DNA of 64,000 bases, taken from the NCBI GenBank assembly GCA_947628455.1, contig CANQZY010000001.1, forward strand, positions 84,613 through 148,612. The letters run 5' to 3'. Made by a program: the position numbers and the translations under genes. Shown here piece after piece: positions 9,336-19,801 of the stretch. How positions within the stretch are numbered: position 1 is the stretch's first letter; each line of letters opens with the position of its first letter. The notes below the pieces were generated by a model. It had not been told where the DNA came from and did not search any database. It worked only from the letters and a program-made list of their open reading frames with translations. The DNA comes from an uncultured Methanobrevibacter sp. (lineage in GTDB: Archaea > Methanobacteriota > Methanobacteria > Methanobacteriales > Methanobacteriaceae).

Positions 9336-10193
9336 TTATATATTTCCCAGATAAACATGTTTCATACCATAATCCTCAGCAATTTCTTTTGCTTTAAACA
9401 AAACTTTACTATAAGTAGGAGTTATATCAGTCATTTTATAGTATGGAAATGCTCTTGAGAAATGAATTGGAACATCTTTTGATAATTCCGTTGATATAAA
9501 CTCTATTAAATCTTTTATTTGTTTTTCTGAATCGTTTTTATTATTTATTAATAAATTTGTTATTTCAAGGTGTTTACCACTTGAATATATTTTTTTAAGA
9601 TTATCTAAAACCACATCTAAATGTGCTTTACAAATATTTTTATAAAAATCTGTAGAAAATGCTTTTAAATCAATATTGAAAGCATCTACAAAAGTTAATA
9701 TTTCTTCAATAGATCTTGTGCTCATATATCCATTACTTACATAAATTATTTTAAGTCCTTTATCTCGTGCAACTAAAGAAACATTATGATTAAATGGTAG
9801 ATTTACTGTAGGTTCATTATATGTCCAAGATATTGACTTACAATTAGAATTAATAGCATTTTCTACTATTCTCTCTGGTGTCATTTTAATAGCACTTGAA
9901 AATTCATTATATTCATGTGAAATCATATAGTTTTGACAGTGCAAACATCCCATATTACAGCCAAATCCACCTAAAGAATAAGTTAAACTATCTGGCAAGA
10001 AATTATTAAGAGGTTTTTTTTCAATAGGATCAACATTAACCGAAGAAATTACACCATAATTACAATCAATAAGCTCACCATCTATATTTTTATATTGTCT
10101 GCAGATACCATAATCATTTTCTTTAATTTTACAATAATTAGCACATATTTCACACATTAATTTTCTATTTTTAGAACTTTTCTTAAACCTCAT
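9336..10193 (-). CDS. amrS: AmmeMemoRadiSam-type radical SAM enzyme
   Basis: CEICANYCKI..., YSLGGFGCNMGCLHCQN, SWTYNEPTV. Confidence 0.82.
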   Translation of the reverse strand: MRFKKSSKNRKLMCEICANYCKIKENDYGICRQYKNIDGELIDCNYGVISSVNVDPIEKKPLNNFLPDSLTYSLGGFGCNMGCLHCQNYMISHEYNEFSSAIKMTPERIVENAINSNCKSISWTYNEPTVNLPFNHNVSLVARDKGLKIIYVSNGYMSTRSIEEILTFVDAFNIDLKAFSTDFYKNICKAHLDVVLDNLKKIYSSGKHLEITNLLINNKNDSEKQIKDLIEFISTELSKDVPIHFSRAFPYYKMTDITPTYSKVLFKAKEIAEDYGMKHVYLGNI

Positions 10194-10209
10194 AAGCTAT
10201 CTTCTCTTT

Positions 10210-11112
10210 TTAAAAATGTTCATATCCTTTATTTACTAGTTTCTCTTTTTTTCCATTAGATAAAATTATTTCTATATCTGAATTTTCTATTACCTCACCA
10301 ATAACCTTAAAATTCATTAGTTTTTCAAGTGTTTTCTTTTTACATTTAGGAAATATAAATAATAACTCAAAATCCTCACCAAAATTTAATATTAAATCTA
10401 AATAGTCAATATTTAAACTTTCAGCTTGTTTTTTAAACTCATCTGTAATATCAAATTTATTCTCATATATTAAAAAACCCATTTCACCATTAAACATTTC
10501 ATATAATTCACTTGATAAACCATCAGTTATATCTGTTGCAGCTGTAATTCCATTATCATTTAATATTAATCCTTCACGAACTTTAGCAAAAGGTTGTTTA
10601 TATATTTTTTTATAAAAATTTAAACCTTGAAGACCAAGATCTCCGGTAATAGCTATTAAATCTCCTTTATTGTAAACATTTTTTCTTAAAACATTTTTAG
10701 ACAATCCTAATGCTGTTCCTGATATTATAATTTCTGATGCTTGATTAATATCACCGCCAATCAAAGGTATATTATAATAATCACATGCATCTAAAATTCC
10801 TTGAAATAATTGTTTAAAACACTCCCAATCTAAATCATTAAAAAGTGCAATTGATGAAAGGTATCCTAACGGTTTAGCCCCCATTGATGCAATATCACTA
10901 ACATTTACAGTGACTGATTTAAATCCCATATCATAATAATCCATAAAATCAGGAAAATGATAAGATTGAATAAGCATGTCAGTTGTAGATACTAAATTAA
11001 GATCATTATTTAAAGAAGTAACAGCACAATCATCAGGAGTAATTGATTTACATTTACTTAAAATATATTTAACTATTCTTTTTTCTCCTATATCTGATAC
11101 CTTTAAATTCAT
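10210..11112 (-). CDS. thiL: Thiamine-monophosphate kinase
   Basis: Start MNLKVSDIGEKRIVKYIL; STTDMLIQSYHF, VNVSDIASMGAKPLGYL, GGDINQ. Confidence 0.9.
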   Translation of the reverse strand: MNLKVSDIGEKRIVKYILSKCKSITPDDCAVTSLNNDLNLVSTTDMLIQSYHFPDFMDYYDMGFKSVTVNVSDIASMGAKPLGYLSSIALFNDLDWECFKQLFQGILDACDYYNIPLIGGDINQASEIIISGTALGLSKNVLRKNVYNKGDLIAITGDLGLQGLNFYKKIYKQPFAKVREGLILNDNGITAATDITDGLSSELYEMFNGEMGFLIYENKFDITDEFKKQAESLNIDYLDLILNFGEDFELLFIFPKCKKKTLEKLMNFKVIGEVIENSDIEIILSNGKKEKLVNKGYEHF

Positions 11113-11222
11113 ATATTGTATATAATAATAAAGAAATAAATATAAATATTGATCTAAAAAAAAATAAGTGAAATAAATAAGAAAACCTAAAAAAAAAAGA
11201 AAAAGAATATCTAGAATTTATT

Positions 11223-13178
11223 TTAGGCTTTAATACTAATTGAATTTATAGTCATTATATCTCCATATAATGGATTGTTTTGAATAACTGCTGCAAACAT
11301 ATATGAACCTGTATCTGCAGTTACTCTTAAACTAGCAACACCAGAACTATCTGTTGTTACATACCATCCTCTTTCAAAGTTTCCATTAACCATATAATAT
11401 AAAATTGCTCTTAAACCTACAATAGGTTCTCCAGTAGCTTCATTTACAAAACTATATTTAATAGATTGACCGCTCATAATAGAAGAAGTTAAAAGAGAAA
11501 TTTTTGCACTTAATTTATTAACAACAATTGTATTACTAATTGAAGCATCATTACAATATGCTGATATAATATATGTTCCTGGATATAAATTGATTGCTAA
11601 ACTTGCAGTACCATTCTCATCAGTAGTTCTAGTATAAAACCTACCATGAATATTGAATGTTACAATTTGATTAGCCATAGGATTTCCTTGACCATCAACA
11701 AAACGTACCACATAAGAACCATCTTGACCATAAGTTTTAGTTAAATTTTCAGCAGCGAGTGTTGGGAGTACCTCAACTGTATTACCAATACTTTGATTAG
11801 TTAAAGCATTATAAGTAGTTATAGTATAATTACCAGGATTAAGATTAATATTCAATATTGCAACACCATTTTCATCAGTTTGTTTAGTATAAAACTTACC
11901 ATTAATATTAAATGTTACATTAACCCCTCTAACTATATTACCATTAGAATCTACTACTTTTGCTAAAAATTGAGTTCCATTACGGAAATATTTAACAACA
12001 TCTGTAGTATTTATAGTACTTAAAACTGTAATATTATTACTAAATTGTTGATTATTAAATAAGTTAGTAGCAGTTATAACGTATTCCCCAGGTAAAAGAT
12101 TAATTCCTAAATCAGCAGTACCATTCTCATTAGTTTCTTTATAATAAATCACACCATTTATATTAAATGTTACATTTTGATGTGCTAAAGGTGCACCATC
12201 CTCATTAAGGAATGTAGCATAATAACGTGAAGCATTCCTGAAATATTTAACAAGATCATCACCTTGAATAGTTGATAAAATGGTAATATTATAATTCAAA
12301 GTTTGATTAGTGTTAGGATTAGTAAGAGTAATTTGATAAACCCCTGGATCTAAATTAATTCCTAAACTTGCAGTACCATTCTCATCAGTTTCTACAGTGT
12401 AACTTTTTCCATTTACGCTAAATGTTACATTAGTATTTGCTAATGGCATACCTTCCTCATTAAGGAATGTAGCATAATAACGTGAAGCATTCCTGAAATA
12501 TTTAATCAAGTCATCTGCAATAATAGTAGTGTTATCTAAAATTTTAACATTAAAAATTGCTGTAGATGCAGCATATTCTGATGTGCCGTTAAACATTACA
12601 GTTACATTATAATCTCCAGGCATGAAATCATAATTTAAATATGCAGTTCCATTTTCATCAGTTATTCCGATGCCAATAATTTTACCATCTAATAAAAAGG
12701 TAATATTTTGACCAGCTAAAACAGTGCTATTACTATTAAGATCTACTGAATAACTTTGATTAAGATGATAACGATTTTCAACATCTTCAACTACAATATC
12801 AGTTGGTAATGGTTCTTTTGTAGTATTATTTTCATCAGAAGTTGAATTATCTGTTATATTACCTTTATCATCAGTAATATTATCTGAACTATTAATAGAA
12901 TCATTAGTGTTATTATCATCTAATGAATCCTGACTATTATTTCCATTATTCTCTGAATCAGAATCTTCAGATGAATTTTGATCTAAATCTACATCATCAT
13001 ATGTATTTATATTATTATTTGATATTTCATTTACTGTATTTGGAGTTTGTATATCTGAAATAGAATCATCAACTCCATTAACAGAGATATCTTCATTGTT
13101 TATATCTTCTGCACTTATAGTAGAAAGAGAAACAAATAATAATAATATTGATATTAAAAATATTTTATTAAATTTCAT
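11223..13178 (-). CDS. Adhesin-like secreted protein with Ig-like/carboxypeptidase-regulatory-like repeats
   Basis: Signal peptide MKFNKIFLISILLLFVSLSTISA; N/D/S-rich linker; about five ~85-aa repeats (..VTFNINGKFYT..TDENG.A.L.INL.PG.Y.I..). Confidence 0.85.
   Translation of the reverse strand: MKFNKIFLISILLLFVSLSTISAEDINNEDISVNGVDDSISDIQTPNTVNEISNNNINTYDDVDLDQNSSEDSDSENNGNNSQDSLDDNNTNDSINSSDNITDDKGNITDNSTSDENNTTKEPLPTDIVVEDVENRYHLNQSYSVDLNSNSTVLAGQNITFLLDGKIIGIGITDENGTAYLNYDFMPGDYNVTVMFNGTSEYAASTAIFNVKILDNTTIIADDLIKYFRNASRYYATFLNEEGMPLANTNVTFSVNGKSYTVETDENGTASLGINLDPGVYQITLTNPNTNQTLNYNITILSTIQGDDLVKYFRNASRYYATFLNEDGAPLAHQNVTFNINGVIYYKETNENGTADLGINLLPGEYVITATNLFNNQQFSNNITVLSTINTTDVVKYFRNGTQFLAKVVDSNGNIVRGVNVTFNINGKFYTKQTDENGVAILNINLNPGNYTITTYNALTNQSIGNTVEVLPTLAAENLTKTYGQDGSYVVRFVDGQGNPMANQIVTFNIHGRFYTRTTDENGTASLAINLYPGTYIISAYCNDASISNTIVVNKLSAKISLLTSSIMSGQSIKYSFVNEATGEPIVGLRAILYYMVNGNFERGWYVTTDSSGVASLRVTADTGSYMFAAVIQNNPLYGDIMTINSISIKA
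12199..12505 (-). repeat. 52-bp identical direct repeats (12199-12250 and 12454-12505) inside the adhesin gene
   Basis: tcctcattaaggaatgtagcataataacgtgaagcattcctgaaatatttaa occurs twice, 255 bp apart (85 codons). Confidence 0.85.
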
Positions 13179-13239
13179 AATTTCTAACCATTTTAAAAAA
13201 AATTTTTAGTACATCTTTATTTTAGATAGATTATATTAT

Positions 13240-13704
13240 TTAAAAGTTATTAAAAACTCTATCTTTAATTATTTCATATATTCTAGGATCTGCTCCCAAA
13301 GGATCTGTAAAAATTATTTCACCGTCAAAATCAATAGATTGATCTTCATCTTCAGATTTATGATCATGGTGATGGTGATTTGTATTATCTATATCAAAAT
13401 CTTCTTCTTGAATTCCAAGGATTTTAGGTATATCTCTTTTTGTATGTAAACCATGTGCAATAAATACTGGCACCACAATCAATTTTTCTATGTCATTTTC
13501 TGTTGTTAGTTTATTTATTGTTTCTGGAATATTTGGTTGTTTAAGTTCCATAAATGCATAATCTATAATAATACCAGGATATTCTGTTTGAAACATTTCT
13601 ACATATGATTTTATTACTTCTTCTCCTTGCGGTAATCTACTACCATGACTTAAAAGTAATATTCCAATTTTTGAATTATTAAAATTTACCATAAAAAACC
13701 ACAA
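13240..13704 (-). CDS. cfbA: Single-domain CbiX/CfbA-type sirohydrochlorin chelatase with His-rich insert; likely start at internal Met (13692)
   Basis: GILLLSHGSRLPQGEE, VPVFIAHGLHTKRDIP, NTNHHHHDHK insert. Confidence 0.85.
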   Translation of the reverse strand: MWFFMVNFNNSKIGILLLSHGSRLPQGEEVIKSYVEMFQTEYPGIIIDYAFMELKQPNIPETINKLTTENDIEKLIVVPVFIAHGLHTKRDIPKILGIQEEDFDIDNTNHHHHDHKSEDEDQSIDFDGEIIFTDPLGADPRIYEIIKDRVFNNF

Positions 13705-13815
13705 TTATATTTGATATTATATTATTTTGTTATAATATTATATAATTATTAATCAATCAATTTTGATAAAAAAAATATCCCTTATAAAAAAAAGTATATA
13801 TTAAAAAATTATATT

Positions 13816-14787
13816 TTAGAGCACTTCTTCAATTTTTTCTTTTAAAATATCTATTAAAATATCATCAGCACCAATAGGATCACAATAAAGAATCTCGCCA
13901 TTAAAATCAATCTTATCTAAACTATGATGATGGTGATGACCATTATGTTCATGCATATGATGGTGATGATCATCATGTTCAGATGTATATTTTTTTAAAC
14001 CCAAAATAGTTGGAATATCTGATATTGTATGAACACCAGGAGCAATAAATACAGGTACAACAACTAATTTTTCAATTTTTTTATTATCACTGAGTAATTT
14101 GTTAATTGAAGTTGGTATGTTTGGTTCTACTAACTCCATAAAACCATAAGTATTGGGTAAATCATATGTTTCATCAAATTTTGATTGAATTTCTGAAATA
14201 AATTCTTTATTATAACCTAATCTACTACCATGAGATACAAGTAAAATACCAATATTATCTTCTAATTCTATATCACATAAAATATCTGTAATTTTTTTAT
14301 TAATAATATCTAAAATAGAATCATGAGCTCCAATAGGGGATGTTAATGTAATTTCTCCATCAAAATCAACTTTATCAGCTGTTGAAAGATAATGATCTTC
14401 AGGATATTTTCCATCAGGACATCTTGGATCTGTTTCAAGAACATCTAAACCTAAAAGAATCGGAATATCAATATTAGTATGGATTCCGGCAGCTAAAAAA
14501 ACAGGTAAAGCAATAATTCTTTTAATTTTAGGATTATTAGTTTTTAAAATATTAATTGATTCAGAAATACTAGGATCAGAAACTTTCATATATCCTATTT
14601 CCGTTGGAAGATTAGTAGCTTTAATGAATTTATCTTTAATTTCATTAAATGTTTCTTCTGCATATGGTAAACTGCTTCCATGAGAAACTAAAACTACTCC
14701 AACTTCATTTGACAACTTTGAATTTGTATCCATATGAAATAACTCCATCCTCTCCATCTTCTGATATTTTTCTAAATACCATTTCAA
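13816..14787 (-). CDS. Fused double-domain CbiX-type chelatase with His-rich insert in second domain; likely start at internal Met (14733)
   Basis: Two SHGS motifs (VVLVSHGSSLP, ILLVSHGSRLG), two GIHT/GVHT..DIP motifs; HDDHHHHMHEHNGHHHHH insert. Confidence 0.85.
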   Translation of the reverse strand: MKWYLEKYQKMERMELFHMDTNSKLSNEVGVVLVSHGSSLPYAEETFNEIKDKFIKATNLPTEIGYMKVSDPSISESINILKTNNPKIKRIIALPVFLAAGIHTNIDIPILLGLDVLETDPRCPDGKYPEDHYLSTADKVDFDGEITLTSPIGAHDSILDIINKKITDILCDIELEDNIGILLVSHGSRLGYNKEFISEIQSKFDETYDLPNTYGFMELVEPNIPTSINKLLSDNKKIEKLVVVPVFIAPGVHTISDIPTILGLKKYTSEHDDHHHHMHEHNGHHHHHSLDKIDFNGEILYCDPIGADDILIDILKEKIEEVL

Positions 14788-15103
14788 CTGGATCCCCTAT
14801 TTCTAAATTATTAATATCACAATCAACTAATTGTGATGTTAATTTAGCTCCTTCTTCTAACTCAATAATAGCTACTGCATATGGAGCTATTCTTTTAAAT
14901 TCATCAGAAGGAGATCTTATTATAGAAAAACTATAGATTTTACCTTTTCCACTAAATGAATATGGTTCAAGATTTCCTTTTCTTCTACAATTTGGACATA
15001 TCACTCTTGCAGGAAAAAATACACTTTCACATTCAGTGCATTTTGAACCTATAAGATTATATCTCTGTTGTATATGACGCCATGATTTAATTGTATCAGA
15101 CAT
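14705..15103 (-). CDS. Zn-ribbon/OB-fold DUF35 family protein
   Basis: SKCTECESVFFPARVICPNCRRKGNLEPYSFSGKGKIYSF. Confidence 0.85.
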   Translation of the reverse strand: MSDTIKSWRHIQQRYNLIGSKCTECESVFFPARVICPNCRRKGNLEPYSFSGKGKIYSFSIIRSPSDEFKRIAPYAVAIIELEEGAKLTSQLVDCDINNLEIGDPVEMVFRKISEDGEDGVISYGYKFKVVK

Positions 15104-15303
15104 GATAATCCTCCAAATATAAAAAAATATTATTCAATTATTAAAATTATCTATAATAATCTAAGATTATAATAATAAATAAATTTTATTAAAGTAATAA
15201 CTTTAATAATAATAAATCAAAAAAAATAGAAATTAAAAATTATATTTTAATTTTTATTTGAAATCTAAAATATAAAAAATAAAAAAAGAAGTTAATCTTT
15301 TTT

Positions 15304-16089
15304 TTATACATCAGAATACATTAAACCTATTGCTCTTCCTGTAAAGAATAATATATAAGTTCCTATGAAGAATACTGAAAGTATAATTCCGATATATGGA
15401 ATAAAAGAAATTGCTGAAGAGATTAATCCTAATATAATATTAATTATTACAAATATTATAAACCATTCTATAAACTTTAACCATCCTACTTTTCCAATAT
15501 CTTTTATTACTTCTAATATATTCAATGCTTCAGCTAAACTATTAGATTTCCCTAATCTTCCATATGCAACTAAAGCGAAAAAAGAAAATATTACTGAAAG
15601 AACAACAGCTACTATGCCTGTAATCATTGCTCCTGTTAATAATGTTGCAGGAATAGATGAAGATATTGCATCAGTTGCAGTACTAGCAGATAATTTTATC
15701 ATTGATAGAAAATCAAAACCTGTTAAAACTCCTACAATTAATACTATTATAAGTGGTATTATAAAGTATACTATTGATACAATTGCAGATTTTATTCCCA
15801 TTATAAAATCATGTTGGCATTCTATTTTAGGTGCTTCATTTGTATAATATGTAGTACTATAAGATATTATACTTATTTCATATCCCCCAAGTATAAATCC
15901 AATTATAAGTTCTATAATAACAAAAATTGCCCATACAATCGCATTATCTTGTCCATATTTATATGATGTAATAAAAAGAGGTATACTTGCAATAACATAT
16001 AATATAGCTATTATAACAAAATGTTGAGGATTATTTATGGGATATTTTAAAGAATCTTTAAATACTTTTTTAATTTCCATTTTTATCAT
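15304..16089 (-). CDS. DUF4013-type polytopic membrane protein
   Basis: Multiple TM segments; FKDSLKYPINNPQHFVIIAILYV, GGYEISIISYS. Confidence 0.65.
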   Translation of the reverse strand: MIKMEIKKVFKDSLKYPINNPQHFVIIAILYVIASIPLFITSYKYGQDNAIVWAIFVIIELIIGFILGGYEISIISYSTTYYTNEAPKIECQHDFIMGIKSAIVSIVYFIIPLIIVLIVGVLTGFDFLSMIKLSASTATDAISSSIPATLLTGAMITGIVAVVLSVIFSFFALVAYGRLGKSNSLAEALNILEVIKDIGKVGWLKFIEWFIIFVIINIILGLISSAISFIPYIGIILSVFFIGTYILFFTGRAIGLMYSDV

Positions 16090-16170
16090 CTTATAAATAA
16101 TTTATTTTATATCAATAATAACCTCTTTTTATAAACTATTATTTAAACATTATTAAAAATTGAAATTAAA

Positions 16171-17529
16171 TTAAAATATAATAACTTTTGTTAAAATTAA
16201 TGAGATTATAATTAAAATTAAACTTGAAATCGAATCTGTTATACTAGCAGTGATTGGAATTACGATATTATCTGGGTCCAATCCTTTTCTATAAGATATT
16301 GTTGATACATAAAAAACAATTATCATCATTATTGGCATTAAAATAAATCCTGAAAATGTGGATATTTCAATGATCTTATCTATTCCTAGTCCTGTTGAAC
16401 CAATAACATATGCTGAAAAATCAGATAGTATTCCTATAACGGGATAAATGATAAGGGATAATATAATAATTAATAGAAAGTTGTAAAATGTATTTTTTTT
16501 AGGTTTTAATATAGGTTCTATTATACCAGAATGTAGTCCTGAGGATATTCTTGCACCTAAAATACTCACAAGACTTCCACTTTCACCTGAAAATAATGGA
16601 AGTAATGTCAATAAGCTAGTATTTGTTAATAGTGTTGTAAGTGAACTATTAAATATTCCTCCTGCTATTACACCTAAAATAGAACAAATAAATAGAACAG
16701 GTGTTGATTGTTTTACGATAATTTTTAAATCATTAGATTCTTTTAATACATTAATAAAAATAACAATAATTACTATCAATAAAAAAATAAACACAATATA
16801 TTTAATTAAATAACTCCCATTTAATATATTTAATATAAAAATAGATAAAATAATAGCAGGTAGTGTAAATAGATCTCCAAATGCTGCAATTACTGGTGTT
16901 GTAATATTATCTGGATCCCATCCATTTTCAAAACTTTTAAGAGATATGAACATAGTAATAGGAAGCATTATTACATTAGATATCAAACCAGCAATTACAC
17001 TTATAAGTGTAAAATCTATAAAGCTCATACTATTATAATTTAAAATAATACACAAACATTTAGCAATAATTGCTAAAAATAAAGATAATATAAGAGTCAA
17101 AACTACGGATGAATAAATATTATTAGTTAAATTTTTAGATTTCTTAAATTCTGGTGTTAAAATACCAATATGAAGATTTGTTGAAATTCTAGATCCAAAA
17201 GAACCAAAAATATTTCCTCTCATTCCAATAGCTCCAGGAATCAACACAAGAAGACCTGGAAATGTTTCAAGAAAATAAGTCATCTGTCCTAATATTATTC
17301 CTGCAATTAAATCTCCACATGCACAGATAAATAATGCTATTAAACCCTCTTTAATACTTCTTTTATGATCTAATAAGAAATTATCAAAATATTTTCTAAA
17401 ATTGATAAGCTTTCTGAAGGTTCCTTTTATTACGTTAAATAGTAAAATTATAGAATCAACAAAAAATGTTAATGGTGAGAATGATGTTTGGCGAATCTTC
17501 TTCAATTTTTTGTCCTTCAAATATCTCAC
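16171..17529 (-). CDS. MgtE/SLC41-type divalent cation (magnesium) transporter, duplicated integral domain
   Basis: Two copies of PG..MRGN/SGSLVSILGARIS.LH.G and GLDPDNI/GWDPDNIT.P. Confidence 0.82.
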   Translation of the reverse strand: MRYLKDKKLKKIRQTSFSPLTFFVDSIILLFNVIKGTFRKLINFRKYFDNFLLDHKRSIKEGLIALFICACGDLIAGIILGQMTYFLETFPGLLVLIPGAIGMRGNIFGSFGSRISTNLHIGILTPEFKKSKNLTNNIYSSVVLTLILSLFLAIIAKCLCIILNYNSMSFIDFTLISVIAGLISNVIMLPITMFISLKSFENGWDPDNITTPVIAAFGDLFTLPAIILSIFILNILNGSYLIKYIVFIFLLIVIIVIFINVLKESNDLKIIVKQSTPVLFICSILGVIAGGIFNSSLTTLLTNTSLLTLLPLFSGESGSLVSILGARISSGLHSGIIEPILKPKKNTFYNFLLIIILSLIIYPVIGILSDFSAYVIGSTGLGIDKIIEISTFSGFILMPIMMIIVFYVSTISYRKGLDPDNIVIPITASITDSISSLILIIISLILTKVIIF

Positions 17530-17574
17530 CTATTACCATTTATTTCACCTAAAAAAAAAGTATATATTATATTT

Positions 17575-18147
17575 TTAATCTTCTTCATCTAAAACTTCAG
17601 GTACCTCATCAAAAGTGATTTCACCATCAGCTAATTTGTATAGTACTTCTGATCCTGTTTCAGTGCCTTTAGAAAGTAATACATCATTTGCTAAAATTAT
17701 AGTATCCTTATCTGGACCATAAATCCATGAATCATCACGTCTAATTGCAATTACTCTCATTCCTGTTCTATTTACTAAAAGAAGATCTCCTAATGTTTGA
17801 TTTGTAAGTTCAGAAGATTTACTTACTGTAACTCTCATAATCATCTTCTCTGATTCTTCCATTACCATTTTAAATACTGGATGAGGTTTAAATCCTGTAA
17901 TAACAATATCAGCTAAATCTTTAGCAGCATTAGCCATGCTCTCAGCTGCCTCTGCAATTTCTAAAAGCGCAGTTAATTTCTCAGCATCTTCATAAGACCT
18001 TGCAGCTACAAGCGATTGTTTTTTAATATCATAATTCATAGAATTAACACGATTTTCTAACTTCAAAACTTCTTCAGCAGCATCTTTACTATTAAATAAC
18101 ACTGCAGAATAAGCTAAATCTACCATTAACTCTGACATATTCTTCAT
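17575..18147 (-). CDS. PhoU-like + TrkA-C domain regulatory protein
   Basis: Helical PhoU-like N-terminus; [47 protein letters not shown] typical of TrkA-C. Confidence 0.75.
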   Translation of the reverse strand: MKNMSELMVDLAYSAVLFNSKDAAEEVLKLENRVNSMNYDIKKQSLVAARSYEDAEKLTALLEIAEAAESMANAAKDLADIVITGFKPHPVFKMVMEESEKMIMRVTVSKSSELTNQTLGDLLLVNRTGMRVIAIRRDDSWIYGPDKDTIILANDVLLSKGTETGSEVLYKLADGEITFDEVPEVLDEED

Positions 18148-18208
18148 TTCAACTAAAATATTTTTAATAGACAGTTAAATCGCCCCACATTATCATAACT
18201 TTATTTTT

Positions 18209-19282
18209 TTATAAGTCATATGGATTATTTTTAAGCAAACATGCTCTTCTAAGCTTTAATAAAGTCTTTTTCTTATCTTTTAAATCATTAACATCTTTTA
18301 AAATTTCAGTTAAAGGATCTTTAATACAATTTACCCCTTCCTTACTGTGAATCCAATCGCAATCTTTACAATCCCAGATATTCTTTCCTTTAATCCAACT
18401 TCCCCCAGTAGAACTATCACCACATGGATAAAACGGACAATAACAAAAATCACAATATTGTCCATCATAATGACATGGATAAAAATCACAATCCTTTTTA
18501 GGACCATGTTTCACCTCACCCATTAAAAATTTTTCATAATGTTGTCTAGAGAAAGGATGAATCTCAGATTTAATAACATATCCTCGTGGAGTTATCATAT
18601 AACCATCCTGAATATATGTTAAATCATTTCCTACAATTAAAGTACAAGACATATTGACTAATTCTTCACTAAGATTAGAAATTTTAACAACAGAAGTTAT
18701 AGGACCATCATCAGTACCCTCAACAATACCTACTAAGCAATCTGAACCCCTAATATCTTCTACAAGTCTTTTAAATCGTTTGAATGGCTCTTTTCTACTT
18801 TTACTAATAGGATTATAAATAGCTATTATTAAATTAGATTCAAGAGAGCGTTTAATTTTATTTTCAATCTCTGATAAAGGTGTTAGTATATTACTTAAAC
18901 TAATAGCTACAAAATCATTTAAAGGAGCCCCTAATAGATCTGCTGAATAATTAACTGCAGTTATACCTGGATACACTTTTATTTTAACATCATCATATCT
19001 ACTTTCTATTTGATATAATACATTTGCCATTCCAAAAACACCAGGATCACCAGAGCTAATTAATGCAACATTTTTACCTTCAAAATTTTTTTCAATAGCT
19101 AGTTCTGCTCTAACTATTTCACTTCCCATGCCTTTTTTAATAACTTCTTTATTTTCAATTAGATCCTCAATATAATCTATGTATTTTTTATATCCAATAA
19201 TAACATCAGACTCTTCAATTGCTTTTATAGATCCTAAAGTCATGTTTTCACGATCATGAGATACACCAACTACATTAATCAT
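18209..19282 (-). CDS. cbiH: Cobalt-precorrin-3B C17-methyltransferase with C-terminal cysteine-rich domain
   Basis: VVGVSHDRENMT, ISSGDPGVFGMAN, YNPISKSRKEP; Cys-rich tail CDFYPCHYDGQYCDFCYCPFYPCGD. Confidence 0.88.
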   Translation of the reverse strand: MINVVGVSHDRENMTLGSIKAIEESDVIIGYKKYIDYIEDLIENKEVIKKGMGSEIVRAELAIEKNFEGKNVALISSGDPGVFGMANVLYQIESRYDDVKIKVYPGITAVNYSADLLGAPLNDFVAISLSNILTPLSEIENKIKRSLESNLIIAIYNPISKSRKEPFKRFKRLVEDIRGSDCLVGIVEGTDDGPITSVVKISNLSEELVNMSCTLIVGNDLTYIQDGYMITPRGYVIKSEIHPFSRQHYEKFLMGEVKHGPKKDCDFYPCHYDGQYCDFCYCPFYPCGDSSTGGSWIKGKNIWDCKDCDWIHSKEGVNCIKDPLTEILKDVNDLKDKKKTLLKLRRACLLKNNPYDL

Positions 19283-19297
19283 TGTTTTTACCTTTAC

Positions 19298-19801
19298 TTA
19301 ATATAACTTTAAAATAGATTCTATTTTAATCGAATCTGTATCAATTATAATTTCATCAGAACTCATATTTCCAACACCGTTAGCTACTATTTTATATGAC
19401 GGATCTTGACTTATTACAATCTGCGAGGATGTTGAGTTTGGAGAATCATAACCTAAAGCTTCTATACTCACATTTATATTATCATTATCAGTATCACTAT
19501 AAGTAGTAGCATTCATACTATCCACATTAACGCCATCTACCTTTGATATATTTTCAATTTGTGTTGCTACACTTTGTTTGTTGGAAATATTTAAATTTGT
19601 AGGATCTTTAATTAGTACTTCATTTACTGTGTCTGAATTTATCACACTAGTAATTCCTTCTATCTGCATATCAATAACATTTTTAACATCAGGTGGCTCG
19701 GAAGTAACTATTGTATAGGAACTAAATAATCCTATCTCAAAAAATATAATAAACAATACAATAATTAATACTGCTCTAGCAATTCTTCCCATTATTATCA
19801 C
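19298..19801 (-). CDS. Hypothetical protein with N-terminal TM anchor and extracytoplasmic domain
   Basis: ARAVLIIVLFIIFFEIGLFSSYTIV followed by soluble N/S/T-rich region. Confidence 0.5.
   Translation of the reverse strand: MIIMGRIARAVLIIVLFIIFFEIGLFSSYTIVTSEPPDVKNVIDMQIEGITSVINSDTVNEVLIKDPTNLNISNKQSVATQIENISKVDGVNVDSMNATTYSDTDNDNINVSIEALGYDSPNSTSSQIVISQDPSYKIVANGVGNMSSDEIIIDTDSIKIESILKLY

Noticed and set aside
11223-13178. Periodic repeats as a CRISPR or satellite array
   Set aside because: Repeats lie in one open frame, have 85-aa protein periodicity and diverge mainly at synonymous or variable positions; they are protein domains.
14649-14936. 95-aa plus-strand ORF
   Set aside because: Antisense to the chelatase/DUF35 junction; no domain signature.
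15365-15847. 160-aa plus-strand ORF
   Set aside because: Antisense to the DUF4013 membrane protein; low-complexity Ile-rich shadow ORF.
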